From Sporisorium sorghi (Eukaryota > Basidiomycota > Ustilaginomycetes > Ustilaginales > Ustilaginaceae): 64,000 bases of DNA. The notes beneath the pieces were generated by a model. It was not told where the DNA came from. It did no database searches and was given only the letters and a program-made list of their open reading frames with translations. The stretch is from the NCBI GenBank assembly GCA_023212695.1, contig JALCCG010000054.1:34661-98660 (forward strand), in the 5' to 3' direction. The position numbers and the translations under genes were made by a program. Within the stretch, counting starts at the first letter, position 1. Every line of letters starts with the position of its first letter. This document shows, piece after piece, positions 31,061-41,657 of this stretch.

Positions 31061-32389
31061 ATGTCTGGCTGGGGCTCGTGGCTCAAGAGCGACAACGCTT
31101 CCGCTCCAGCAGCCGGCGGTGGCGGCGCCGTAGCGGGTGCTTCGGGGAGCAACTTCCACGCGATCACCGACACCGTCCCTCAAGACTCCCTCTTCGGGCC
31201 GCTCGAAGCGTCCGATCTCGAGTGGACCTGTGCCGGTGGATTCACAACCGAGACGCAGACGTGGTACTCTGTTTTGGAGGATGGTGCGTTTGCGACGTCG
31301 CAGATCATCCACTCTGCCGTGGGGCTGTGGTATCCGCAGGTGCAGATGACGTTCAAGTACTTCAACCCCACCACGGGTCGCAAGATTTGGAAGTCGGTCA
31401 ACGTGACCAAGTTCGCGGCGCAGGGCGACAAGCGTTCGAGCAAAGCGGCGGAGTTCAGCGTCAATTTCGCCACGACCGAGGCGGGGGATAAGTATACGAT
31501 CACGGCGAACCTGGATGCGGAGCTGCAGATCTCGTGGTCGTTCACGCGCCCTGCAGGCGTGCAGGGCTGGAAGCTCGGTGCGGGTCCAAAGGGCGGCTTT
31601 AGTTATTTCGGTAGCAACGTGGGCAGCCCGGACGGGTACGTTATTCACCGCTTCTGGCCCGTGGCGGAGAGCGAGGGTCATATTATTGCCAAGGGCGCTG
31701 CGATCGACGCCAAGGGCAGGGGCATGTTCGTGCATGCGATCCAGGGAATGCGGCCTAACTTGGTGGCGGCCAAGTGGAACTTTGCCAACTTCCAGGCGCA
31801 CGACGACAAGCTCGGCAGAGTCAGCGGCGTAATGATGGAGTTCACCACGACTCCGGACTACGGCAGCGCATCGGACAAGGCCGGCCAGCAGCGTCAGTCG
31901 CTCACGGTGAACATTGGCAGCATCGTGGCAAACGGCAAGCTGGTCGCGGTCACCGCGGCAACGAGAACGGCGGGTGCGGCTGACGACGAGCCTAGCCGTA
32001 AGAGCAACTCGTACATCAAGCACCTCGACAAGACGCTCGACCAGGACACGGGATACCACGCCCCGCAGGCCATCGAGTACCACTGGCAGGGCCCCCTGCT
32101 GGACCCCGCTACGGGCAAAGGCGATGTCGCACAGCAGGTGGACGCTACGCTGAAAGTGGACCTGGGCAAGCCGTACCCCTCGAGCGAGACGCACGGCCTG
32201 GTGGATAAGGTCGACGTGCTGGCCGAGATCCCATACATGGTGCGCAAGCTGGTTAACGTTGTGGCGGGTACGAAGCCGTACATTTACCAGACGCTGAATG
32301 GGGCTACGCTGGCGTTGGAGCTGCCTGGGGAAGGAAAGTGCGATGTCAAGGGTACGCTGTTTGAGGAACATACGTTTATCAGTGGTTGA
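31061..32389 (+). CDS. SVF1: Svf1-family survival factor, 442 aa
   Basis: Svf1 proteins are lipocalin-like and in yeast bind ceramide, supporting its ER-Golgi transport and resistance to oxidative and cold stress. Seen: an amphipathic N-terminus (MSGWGSWLKSD), which in yeast Svf1 anchors to membranes, then DLEWTCAGGFTTETQTWYS, SAVGLWYPQVQMTFKYFN, HRFWPVAESEGHI with HAIQGMRPNLVAAKWNFANF, and the C-terminal LVNVVAGTKPYIYQTLNGATL. Length is close to yeast Svf1 (481). Single exon, tail-to-tail with LYS4 (196 nt between stops). Confidence 0.9.
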   Translation: MSGWGSWLKSDNASAPAAGGGGAVAGASGSNFHAITDTVPQDSLFGPLEASDLEWTCAGGFTTETQTWYSVLEDGAFATSQIIHSAVGLWYPQVQMTFKYFNPTTGRKIWKSVNVTKFAAQGDKRSSKAAEFSVNFATTEAGDKYTITANLDAELQISWSFTRPAGVQGWKLGAGPKGGFSYFGSNVGSPDGYVIHRFWPVAESEGHIIAKGAAIDAKGRGMFVHAIQGMRPNLVAAKWNFANFQAHDDKLGRVSGVMMEFTTTPDYGSASDKAGQQRQSLTVNIGSIVANGKLVAVTAATRTAGAADDEPSRKSNSYIKHLDKTLDQDTGYHAPQAIEYHWQGPLLDPATGKGDVAQQVDATLKVDLGKPYPSSETHGLVDKVDVLAEIPYMVRKLVNVVAGTKPYIYQTLNGATLALELPGEGKCDVKGTLFEEHTFISG

Positions 32390-32585
32390 GCGTAGAGTGT
32401 AGAGGTTGGATGTTGCGTTCAGTATCGGATTGGGAATTCAGAGTTCTGTTTCAAGCATTCCGGCGCGGGTCGTGGTGTGTGTGTGAGAAAAAAGAGTTGG
32501 TTGCGAAGCGTGACGCTTCCAGCACAGCCTGACGGTGCACGGCAGAACCGAGTTTTGTATTCGACATGGACGCACTGATGACGCT

Positions 32586-34796
32586 CTAAATCCTCTCCTT
32601 GACCCACCTCTCCAACCCACCAGCGGTATAGATCTCCTGCACGCTCCTGCCGATGCCCGCAGGCTTGGCCGTATACTCCCTCTTGATCCTCTCTCCATCC
32701 GGCGCCGTGAACTCCAACGCAATCTTACCCGTGCTCGAGTCGATCTTCACACTGGACGCGTCCAGCAAAATCGCCTTGTGGCTGCGCACGCCGTCGTCGA
32801 GATAGAGCTTCGACAGATCCTGAACGAGCTCATGACACTCCAAGCAGATGAGCCCATTATTGATCGCATTGCGCTTAAAGATGTCGCCGAAGCTGCCGGC
32901 GAGGACGAGCGGGATGCCTGCGTACTTGAGCGCCGTTGCGGCCTGTTCTCGCGACGAGCCCGTGCCGAAGTTGTACCCGCCGATCAGAACCGGGCCCTCT
33001 TTCACTCCAGACGTTGAAGAAGAGGAAGGGCGCAGGGAGGCGACGGTAGCGGCGAACGTGGGGTCGTAGTTCTCCATGACCACCTCGGCTTGCTTGGATG
33101 GGGTGATGTCGTCCTGGTACGTGTATTTGCCCGGGTAGATGCCGTCTGTGTTGAGGTTGTCCTGCGGGGCGAAGATGAGCGGGCCGGAGAAAGCGGTTGG
33201 GAAGGAGGGGAGGATCTCGACCCCGCCTGCTGCCGAGGCGTCGGTGGAGGCGCTTGGGGAGGAGGCGGCGTCGGCAGCGGTGCTGATCGAGTACTTGAGT
33301 CCGCGCGAGGGCGGGAGCAGCGCAGGGTCGAGATCGCGCGGCCCGCAGATCCGGCCCTCGATCGCGGACGCTGCTACCACGGCGGGCGAGGCGAGGTACG
33401 CCTGCGCATTGGGACTGCCCATCCTGCCCTTGTAGTTGCGGTTGGTCGCCGAGATGCCCACCTCGCCATCCTCCAACAGCCCCACGCCGAGGCCGATACA
33501 CGGCCCACATCCCGCAGGTAGCGGCTTGGCACCCGCGGCCATGAGCGCGCCCCAGTCGCCCGCCTCCTCCGCCTCGCGCTGCACCACACTGCTCGCCGCG
33601 GCCACGTAAAACTCGACCCCACTCGCGACCTTCTTGCCGCGAATCACGTCCGCAGCGGCCTTGAGGTCCGACGCGCGCGAGTTGACGCACGACACGAGGT
33701 AGGCCTTGTTGATGGCAATGTTCTGCGCGGCGAGCTCGTCGAGCGGCGTGGAGACTTTGACCGAGTTGGGCCCGCTGACGTGCGGCACGAGCGTGGCGAG
33801 GTCGAGCGTGAGGTGCTTCGAGTACAACGCGCCCGAGTCCGGGCGGAGGAGCGTACGCGAGAGCTCGTCGAGACGGTGCATGTTGAGGCGCGGGTGCGAG
33901 TTCGAGGGAGAGGGAGAGGTGCCGATCTGGAACTCGAGCTTGTCGCGCTTGCGGATCTGCTTTTCGTACCATGCGAGCGTGACGTCGTCGGTGGGGAAGA
34001 GGCCGGCGAGCGCACCCCATTCCGTGGTCATGTTGGCGATGGCCAGGCGCTCTTCGACTGACAATGAGCCCAGACCGGAACCGTGGAACTCGATCGCAGC
34101 ATTGAGCACCTGGTCCTTGTTAAAGTATCCGCACAGCGCCACAATGACATCCTTACCCGTGACGCCCTTAGGCAGCTCTCCCTTCAACTCGACCTTGACC
34201 ACCTCCGGAATCTGCCACCACGTCTGTCCCGTCGCCCAGATCGCCGCCGCGTCCGTGCGCACAATCGGCGTACCCAGGCACCCGACGCCACCGTACATGT
34301 TCGAGTGCGAATCACTCGCCACCGCCAGCGTCTGCGGGAACGCATACCCTTCCTCAACCAGCACCTGGTGCCCAATCCCCCGCCCCGCAGGATAAAAGTC
34401 AATGCCGTGCTTGCGCGCGAAGCTCTCGATCTTGCTGTACTTTTCCAAGTTCTTGGCGGACTTGTTCTGCACGTCGTGATCGAGCGCAAACACCACCTGG
34501 TCCGGGTTGTAGATCGACGTGGCGCCGATCGAGCCGAACTTGCTGATGACGGGACCCGTGTTGTCGTGCGTCATGACGGTGCCGGGACGGATGGAGACGT
34601 AGTCGCCGGATTTGACGTGCGAGCCAGGGGTGAGGTCGACGGCGTACTTCTGGACGATCTTTTCGACCAGGTTGAAGGTGCCGCTGGCCGGGTTGACGGC
34701 GGCATGGGTAGCGAGAGTGCGTCGCAGCGAGTAGGAGGGTGTGGAGAGTCTCGTTGCAGCAGCGCCGAAGCGCAGTATGGCGGATGATGCCCTCAT
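32586..34796 (-). CDS. LYS4: homoaconitase, mitochondrial, 736 aa
   Basis: LYS4 converts homocitrate to homoisocitrate in the alpha-aminoadipate route to lysine, a fungal pathway in mitochondria. It carries a 4Fe-4S cluster. Seen: a presequence (MRASSAILRFG, then YSLRRTLATH), KIVQKYAVDL, the homoaconitase signature MTHDNTGPVISKF, SDSHSNMYGG, cluster cysteines in LVSCVNSRASDL and CGPCIGLG, and NFGTGSSREQA in the swivel domain. The call over citrate aconitase rests on the overall pattern and on SCVNSRASD. The frame is open upstream through a GA repeat (giving SLSLSLSL); the ATG at 34796 is chosen because the presequence begins there. Single exon. Confidence 0.92.
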   Translation of the reverse strand: MRASSAILRFGAAATRLSTPSYSLRRTLATHAAVNPASGTFNLVEKIVQKYAVDLTPGSHVKSGDYVSIRPGTVMTHDNTGPVISKFGSIGATSIYNPDQVVFALDHDVQNKSAKNLEKYSKIESFARKHGIDFYPAGRGIGHQVLVEEGYAFPQTLAVASDSHSNMYGGVGCLGTPIVRTDAAAIWATGQTWWQIPEVVKVELKGELPKGVTGKDVIVALCGYFNKDQVLNAAIEFHGSGLGSLSVEERLAIANMTTEWGALAGLFPTDDVTLAWYEKQIRKRDKLEFQIGTSPSPSNSHPRLNMHRLDELSRTLLRPDSGALYSKHLTLDLATLVPHVSGPNSVKVSTPLDELAAQNIAINKAYLVSCVNSRASDLKAAADVIRGKKVASGVEFYVAAASSVVQREAEEAGDWGALMAAGAKPLPAGCGPCIGLGVGLLEDGEVGISATNRNYKGRMGSPNAQAYLASPAVVAASAIEGRICGPRDLDPALLPPSRGLKYSISTAADAASSPSASTDASAAGGVEILPSFPTAFSGPLIFAPQDNLNTDGIYPGKYTYQDDITPSKQAEVVMENYDPTFAATVASLRPSSSSTSGVKEGPVLIGGYNFGTGSSREQAATALKYAGIPLVLAGSFGDIFKRNAINNGLICLECHELVQDLSKLYLDDGVRSHKAILLDASSVKIDSSTGKIALEFTAPDGERIKREYTAKPAGIGRSVQEIYTAGGLERWVKERI

Positions 34797-34824
34797 GGTG
34801 AAGTTGTGTTGTGGCTTAGGGAGG

Positions 34825-34827
<3 letters not shown>

Positions 34828-34857
<30 letters not shown>
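34828..34857. repeat. (AG)15 microsatellite
   Basis: Uninterrupted AG dinucleotides, 31 nt upstream of the LYS4 start. Confidence 0.95.
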
Positions 34858-34862
<5 letters not shown>

Positions 34863-35267
34863 AGGAGAAGGAAGATGAAGAGAAGAGGTGGAAGCGTGTC
34901 TCCTCCTCGGCGATTCCCCGAAGTCTCTTCCCTCTCGATTTCTTCTGAAAAAGCAGCAGCAAAGTGACACGCGCCGATTATTATAGATCCTCCGTCGTCT
35001 GGCCTGCGAAAAATCGCCAAAATGTTAAGTTGCTCCGTCCAATCGCAAGCCAAGGATTTGCATTCGCTTGCGCTCGCTTAATCGCGTGCCTCCCTGTCTA
35101 GTACCGCAACCTTTCGACCACCGAACTTCAATCTCGACGGGCTGCTGCTTCACCACCAACATCAGACAACGCGAGCAAGCGGTCAGACAACACTCGAAGA
35201 AAAGTAAAAAGACAAAGAGTTGATTTTGCGAGATTCCATGCGGCATGATGCGTTCCGAGAGACATGA

Positions 35268-35299
<32 letters not shown>
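35268..35299. repeat. (GT)n(GA)n compound microsatellite
   Basis: GT units run directly into GA units. Confidence 0.95.
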
Positions 35300-35445
35300 A
35301 GACAGACCAAGAGCGTCTAAATGATAATATGATAAACAAGGCCCAAACCACGCCGCCGGAAGCGAGCGCGAGAGCCGAGATAGAGGAACAGAGTGTGTAT
35401 GGTGACAGAAGTAGTGGGGGAAGGGGAAACGGGGCCAGATGCTGC

Positions 35446-35469
35446 GAGAGAGAGAGAGAGAGAGAGAGA
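35446..35469. repeat. (GA)12 microsatellite
   Basis: Uninterrupted GA dinucleotides, about 100 nt beyond the CLN1 stop. Confidence 0.95.
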
Positions 35470-35566
35470 TGCCTTAAAAAACACAGTGTACGGATCCAGA
35501 AGAGACTTTTTGATGCGGGAAAGGGAAGCGTGGAGAATGAGGGACGAGCGACGGAGAAGAGCCAGC

Positions 35567-37153
35567 TCAGAACTGCTGGACGTTGACGTTCCAGACCACG
35601 TTGCCGAGCGGCTTACGTGCGCCGAGCATGGGCTGCTGCACCGTCAAGTGCGTCGACGAGCTCTTGCTCGCCGGCATCTGCGACGAGGCCGACCTTTCCG
35701 TGCTGGCGCTTGGCGTCGAGAGACGGTGGTTCTCCTTGTTCTGAACCGAGGCGCGCGAGGCAGGCATGGGCACAGGAAGGCCCGCGGCGTTGGCGGCGGC
35801 CACGAGTGGGTCGTGCAGCGAGTAGAGCGACAGCGGTGTGACGGGCATGTCGTCCTCCTCGTCCTCGTCCTCGTCTTCGTCCTCGTCCATCGAGCGCGAG
35901 GGCGTCGACTGCGTCGAAGAAGCAGGCGTAGTCGGATGCGAGCACATCGACTCGTCGTCGTCCACCTCCGCGACACCCGCTTCGGCATCGCGCGGCAGTG
36001 CCTGCGCTGGCAGCAAGCCCGACGGCGGCGCCGACTTGGCCGCATCCACGCGAGCGCGGTACCAGTCGCACACGCTCGTCGACGCGCTCGAAAAGTAGGC
36101 GTACGAGTACTTCTTGATCAGGATCAGCGACAGGTCCTGCAGGTTCTCCGAGATGTACGCATCGAGCATGTGCGCCGCCTTGGCCGCCTCGTCCGTGGGC
36201 GAGATCTTGTTCGACTGCGGCAGCCCGCAGATGAAGCGCGCCAGGATCAGCGCGCCCTTGGTGAGCGCCGACGATTTGAGCGAGATAAAGTCGCGGTGGA
36301 AGAGGCTCACCTCGAGCAGGAAGCGCGCCAGGTTGACCGTCTTGAGCTCCTCGCCGCCGCGCACGCTCTCGATGCGAAGCCACGACTCGGCCGTAGGGTG
36401 GCCCAGCGTCCAACCGATCGTCGAAAGCACGTGGCCCTCCATCTGCGCAAACGCCGACTCGTCATAGGCGTTGCAGCACATCTGGCTGAGCTCCTTAACC
36501 GTCGGAACGCGGTCCTTGGCGTCCTCGAACTTGGCCGCAATCAAGAGCGCCGCGCAGCCCGCCAGCTGGTAATGACGCTTGTACACGATTCGCTTCGACA
36601 CGTAACGGTCGACAATGTTCATGGTGAGGAACAGTGTCTCGGGTCGCAGCCGGAACGTCTGGTGAATCTCGATGAGGAAATCGACGAGGTACGGGCGCAT
36701 AAACCACTTGAGCTCGGGCTGGACGTCCATCAGCTCGACCGCGGCGATGGTCTGCGACTCCATGTGGTGCATGTGCTCGATCACTTCCTCCTGGTACTCT
36801 TCTTCGAAGAGCATCGCACGCAGGTCGGCGGGGATCTTGCTGCTCGATGTGGATGCCGACATGGTCGAGGTGGCTGCTGCGGTCGTGTCGGCCGCCTTGG
36901 ACTCGGTCGACGAGGTCGAGTACGACAATGACGCCGTGGAGCCGAGGCTGGATGCAGAAGCGCGCTTGGCTGCCATCTGCACGGCAGCTTCCTGCTTGGC
37001 CGGGTTGAGTGGCGACGTGCTCCTGCCTCGTGATGAGCGAGGTCGTGAGCTGGAGGAGCTGGCGCTGGACGAGACAGAGCTGATGCGGATGTGGTGGTTG
37101 TAAGATGTGCGACGTGAGAGGGGTGCTGAGCTGGAGCTGGCCGAGGTGGTCAT
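35567..37153 (-). CDS. cln1: G1 cyclin Cln1, 528 aa
   Basis: G1 cyclins bind the cell-cycle CDK and drive Start; in U. maydis Cln1 also influences the choice between growth and mating or filamentation. The cyclin N-terminal box spans about 115-255: EEYQEEVIEHMHHMESQT, MRPYLVDFLIEIHQTFRLRP, LFLTMNIVDRYVSKRIV, GCAALLIAAKFEDAKDRVP and CNAYDESAFAQMEGHVLSTI. A second helical box follows. N- and C-termini are Ser/Thr/Pro-rich with several SP/TP sites and an acidic run (DEDEDEDEDEEDD), typical of unstable cyclins. A KEN sequence (QNKENHR) near the C-terminus is a possible APC/C degron. Single exon, ATG at 37153. The upstream gene-free region is unusually long. Confidence 0.92.
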   Translation of the reverse strand: MTTSASSSSAPLSRRTSYNHHIRISSVSSSASSSSSRPRSSRGRSTSPLNPAKQEAAVQMAAKRASASSLGSTASLSYSTSSTESKAADTTAAATSTMSASTSSSKIPADLRAMLFEEEYQEEVIEHMHHMESQTIAAVELMDVQPELKWFMRPYLVDFLIEIHQTFRLRPETLFLTMNIVDRYVSKRIVYKRHYQLAGCAALLIAAKFEDAKDRVPTVKELSQMCCNAYDESAFAQMEGHVLSTIGWTLGHPTAESWLRIESVRGGEELKTVNLARFLLEVSLFHRDFISLKSSALTKGALILARFICGLPQSNKISPTDEAAKAAHMLDAYISENLQDLSLILIKKYSYAYFSSASTSVCDWYRARVDAAKSAPPSGLLPAQALPRDAEAGVAEVDDDESMCSHPTTPASSTQSTPSRSMDEDEDEDEDEEDDMPVTPLSLYSLHDPLVAAANAAGLPVPMPASRASVQNKENHRLSTPSASTERSASSQMPASKSSSTHLTVQQPMLGARKPLGNVVWNVNVQQF

Positions 37154-37438
37154 GATGTATGCAGTGTTGTGGGGAGGGAGAGGTTGAGGATCGTACTATG
37201 TATGCTGTTGGTTGATCATGGGATGTGCAGGCGAGGTCGTGTATGCAACGGTGGCGGAAGGCAGGATCGAGCGACGGACGTTGAAGAATGCAAAGGACCG
37301 AGAGAGCGACGATTGAAACGAACGTATTCAGAGTTGGACGGGGGAAGGAGACGCAGCAGGAAACGGTCAAGGGAAGGGGCGCAGTATCACAAGAGTGGAG
37401 TGGAGAGATTAAGCGTCAGCAGCCAGCTTCAAGATGGC

Positions 37439-37459
37439 GGGGGGGGGGGGGGGGGGGGG
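37439..37459. repeat. G21 homopolymer with flanking 10-nt direct repeats
   Basis: TTCAAGATGG occurs at 37428-37437 and again at 37460-37469, on either side of the G run. It lies about 290 nt upstream of the cln1 start. Confidence 0.9.
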
Positions 37460-40400
37460 TTCAAGATGGGAGTGAGGGGAGTGGTTTGGAGATCATGAGG
37501 GCCTCCTCGGATGGCAGCGCGAGCAAGTCCAAGGTCTTTTAAAGAAGTACCAATGGATCCTAGCTATGACCGTCGGCTGACCATGACGGAGCCAACCAAA
37601 CACGGCTATCCAGCCAAAGGTCATTTCCTATTCAGGGGTCGCAACGGCCATGGACGTTGTGATGACGAATAACGACAGCAAGAGAGAGGGGCACTTACCT
37701 TGCAGATGAGCAAGCCGCAGGCAGGAACGGTAGGGAATGTATCGAGCACGATTGCTGGAATGGCGCGGGAATATCGATCGCAGCGGCGTACCAGAGGAAG
37801 GCAGGCACTTGAGAGACGCTCGGCGTGCGGAATGCAGTGCAAGTGGTCTGGACGAGTGGCGCAGGCGGGCAGCTGGGCGTTCGGAGTGTGAACAAATAGA
37901 GCTCGGTGGGCCAAGGCGGATTGGGTGCGTGGAGCTAGCGCTGAAATGCTAACAAACGAGAGAAGGGGATCGGTCCGTATATGCGAAGCGAGGTGAGGGA
38001 TCACTGCAATGACTGGCGTTGGCACTGCAGGGCATACCACACGACAGCAGCATCGTCGAGGACGAGAATGGCAGAGGGCGGGCATTGATGCAGAGCAGGC
38101 GTCGGAGAAGGCAGAGGTGCATGGATCGACAACGGAGGCGTGCATGATTGCAGGATGGATGGAATCGCGTAGGATCACATGCAGCCGCCATGCATAAAGT
38201 TGTTTGTCGGGCGAGGAGTACGACAGAGCCGATGTCGCGACAGGAGTGGCAGTGAGGCGAAAGTGGCAGGGCAGAGCGAGGGGAATGCCAATTGATGAGC
38301 GATATCAGATTGGGAGTGGAGCCGCAGAACGCGCCAAAAGGAAGAAAAGGAAAAGGCACCGGCAAATGCGCAAAGTGACAGCACAGCGAGTAGCGTGACA
38401 CATGGACGCATCAAGAGGGATGGCGCGACGAGGAGAGTTCGACCGGGGTGGGGAGAGAATATGCATGGTGCGAGAGCGTGCCAACCGATTGCAGACATGC
38501 CAACGCAGCGACAGCCGTAGAGGTACGAGTACCGAGTTGCGCAGAGGGGGCGATGGATGGCGATGTGCAAGGCGCAAAAAGGCGATGGTCAACGACGATG
38601 ACGGTGACAAATGGACGCCCGATGTATCACAAAGTGATGGATCGAACAGCGAGTGAGCCGCGGGTCATCGCCAAGTATTGAACATGTCAAAAAGGGAGAA
38701 ATGGCAGCAAGAAGCGCGCGTCCCAAGCAAGGGAGGCGAGAGGCGTGAACAGCAAGCAACAAGGGCTCCAGCCAATGAATTTCGAAAATCGAAAATTCCA
38801 AAAGAAAAAAAAATTCGAGTTTTTGGCATGGCACCCGATACGTTGGATAGATGCAGTTGGTCGATCGGCCCCCGATTGAACGATACGTCAAGGCGGGGAC
38901 AGCGCGCAGAATCCGGATGCAAGGAGAGGCCACGATGTCGTGTCGAGAAATGGAAGGTCGTCAAGAGAAGCCGGAAGGAATGAAGAGTCGAGAGGAGAGG
39001 AGAAGATGTGAAGAGGCAACGAGAGGGTCAGACATCGATCGCTACGTGAGAGTCTTGGTATGAATGCAGATCCGCCGCCGTTGCGCTCCTGTCTCTCTCC
39101 TTGGCAAGTGTCGTTGCGGTAGAGGCATATATAATGTCCAGCCGTTCGCCACCACGCCCTTCCATGCCCCTCCAAGATGCATGCACCCTCCTCCAGGGGT
39201 TTCACAATGGCTCCGAGCGCAGGTAGGACACCAAAGAGGCTCGATGAATGCTGCTGACCCTTTGCATCCCCCCGCCTGTCGATACTGATCCAGCCTTGCC
39301 TCCTTTGTCGAGCTGAACGCTCTCAGTGCCCGTGTCGATGTCGATGCTGTGTTGTGTGCAATGGTGCGTCTTTGCTCGTCTTGCGCCAATCGTCGCGTTG
39401 CTGATGTCCATCCTCATCCTCCCTGCGCCGCGAAGCTACCTCCTGCTGCAGTCGTTCTTATGTATATCAACTTACAGGAATAAGCAAATCAGCTGCTTTG
39501 TCGTAAAGGAGTGTCGAACAAAAGAGTGTGGGTTGTGCAAAAGAGCGTATAGGGTCGAGTTCCGGGGCAGATCAAAAGAATGTGGTGGTTCCAACGTCGA
39601 TGACAGGATGGATGGGGAAAGAGAGGGTGGTGTCTGAGAGTGGAGAGGAAGGATGTGGTAAGGGGGAAAGAGTTGGGGTAGGATGATGGCGAGCAACAAA
39701 GAAGTACAAAGGGTATATACCTCGTTGAAAGGTCTTGGCAGGTATCACGAGGACGGTCGAGGCTGTCGAGAAGGGGGTATACAGTAAGGAAGCCCGAGTC
39801 GCTGGCAAGCAGAGGAATCGGTGGTACGATGCTAGCTGGTGCTGTAGTGCGCGTGGGATCTGCACATCCGAGGTCCGCTCGGAAGCAATGTCGATCAGAG
39901 CTGCGTTCGATTGCGTCGGACAGACGATGCAGAGACTGAGCAGGAACGAGGAAAGAGGAGGTGGCGCGCCATGCACAGCTGCGGGGTCTGAGATAGGATT
40001 GAGGACCGGTCAAGCTTTCCAGAAGTGGGTTCGAAAGGCCTTGACGAGGAGCAGGGCAGGGAAGGGTGTATACGATCGTAGCGGCAAATGTTTGAGGCCT
40101 CGGGCAGCGATGCTCCGATGTGCAGCTGGCAAACCGAAGGGATATGCGGCCCAGGTCGTGGGGTCTGCAACTTCCGACGAGCAGGCCGATCTGAAATGAG
40201 ACTCTTTGTCACAGTTGCAGCGGTGTCGATCGTCGAGAGCGGCCGCACAGAGGTGCTTGGAGAACAAAAAGAAGCTGCCAAACAAGTCGGAGCTGTGCGG
40301 CGGTTGAACTTGTGATGCAGGTCCGATAGAGGCTGAGGAGGTCTCAACGCATCAGCGCACGAGCATCATCGATGCGAATCTATGGCAATGACCGTAGAGC

Positions 40401-41603
40401 GGTACGGCGATGGTGCTTGAGGAGACTGTGTCGAAAGGCGACTGGCTATGGTGATGAGGGGGAGAGAGCATCGACGAGGAGCAGCTCGGGGCTAGGTATG
40501 CGGGTCGGTGTCGAGGACAGCCGTATCTGGCACAGCAGAGGGACGAGGGACACACAGAGCTCGGACAAGGCTGCAGCTGACGTTGAACCCGTACCAGGCG
40601 GTACGAATCAGTTGGAGCGTACACAAGCACACACACTGACACCAAGTGACCGAGCCTCTTTGCATTGCTCGTGACGGAACGGAGCCATGAAAGATGCGAG
40701 CTCGCGGCGCTATCTAGTGTATGCAGTTTGGTACGGCGGACGACAAGGCCGAACATGTGCAGATGCCTGCGTCGCCACCGAGCAGACTACAGTACCGCGC
40801 AGAGGCAGCGTAGCGTGATGAAAGCGAAGGCGCCTCAACAGATGTCCGAGGTGACTTTGCAGCAGAGGTGCATTTGGCAAGAAGATGGTCATTTTCAGAG
40901 CGCAGAAGCGACAGCAAAAGAAAAGTAAAGTCCGCCTCGGCGTCGAGTTCTGCGCTGATACCGATGAAATGCAGCCGCTTTCCCAAGTGTCGGTGAAAAT
41001 CATGCGGGCCGCTGCACGTCCAGCATTGATTGCAGCAGCAGCATCAAAGCGTACTGCTGTCTCGCGACCTCAAAGTACATTCATCTGGTCGTGTGTGTGG
41101 CATCACATACTGCTATTGACTGTCAATAGCCTCTGTATGCTGTGCGACGACTTTCAAAACTCGTCGCTCGCAGCTTGCCATATTCGCTTGGTGTGTGTGA
41201 GCAGCATACTGCCAGACCGCTCTTAGCCGCACTTGATGAGTGGCAGTTTACAGTATGCAGTTCGAGAACCACAGCTCTTCTCTATCATCACGTTTGTCGT
41301 GGCTTTCGAAGCTGTTATGGACGCTGCAACGTGGCAGTAGCATGATGATATGGCGCTTGCATCGGCGCGGCAAATGAACGAAATGCAACTTGACTCACAA
41401 ATCCTCTGTCACTCGCCTCTCCAAGGCAGATGCATCGCAAGATCGACGCCGTTAGCAGCCTCGCCAAGGAGTAAACCGGCGCCGGTGCCAGGCGCAAGAA
41501 AATCAAGATGCTCGTTTGGAGTAAATCGAGTGGCTGTGACCACAAAGAGTGGCGGTACCGCCATGGCCGAGCTCTGTTTCTCGCTTGGTGTCGGAGGCCG
41601 ATC

Positions 41604-41604
<1 letters not shown>

Positions 41605-41639
<35 letters not shown>

Positions 41640-41657
41640 CCCCCCCCCCCCCCCCCC
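41605..41657. repeat. 53-nt C tract with one G
   Basis: All C except G at 41639. The exact length is prone to sequencing error. Confidence 0.9.

Larger units (their letters stand above)
34797..35566. other. LYS4 leader/promoter and CLN1 3' region, simple repeats
   Basis: Contains three simple repeats (34828-34857, 35268-35299, 35446-35469) and no gene. The first lies in the probable LYS4 leader. Confidence 0.5.

Noticed and set aside
30977..32371. 464-codon minus-strand open frame opposite SVF1
   Set aside because: Antisense shadow of the Svf1 gene.
34797..34970. 58-codon N-terminal extension of LYS4
   Set aside because: It translates a GA microsatellite into SLSLSL and precedes a clear presequence starting at ATG 34796.
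35393..36931. 512-codon plus-strand open frame opposite cln1
   Set aside because: Arg-rich antisense product with no family match; the cyclin box is on the minus strand.
37949..40347. Cys/Ser/Pro-rich minus-strand frames upstream of cln1
   Set aside because: They reflect pyrimidine-rich composition and lack motifs or splice-supported continuity.
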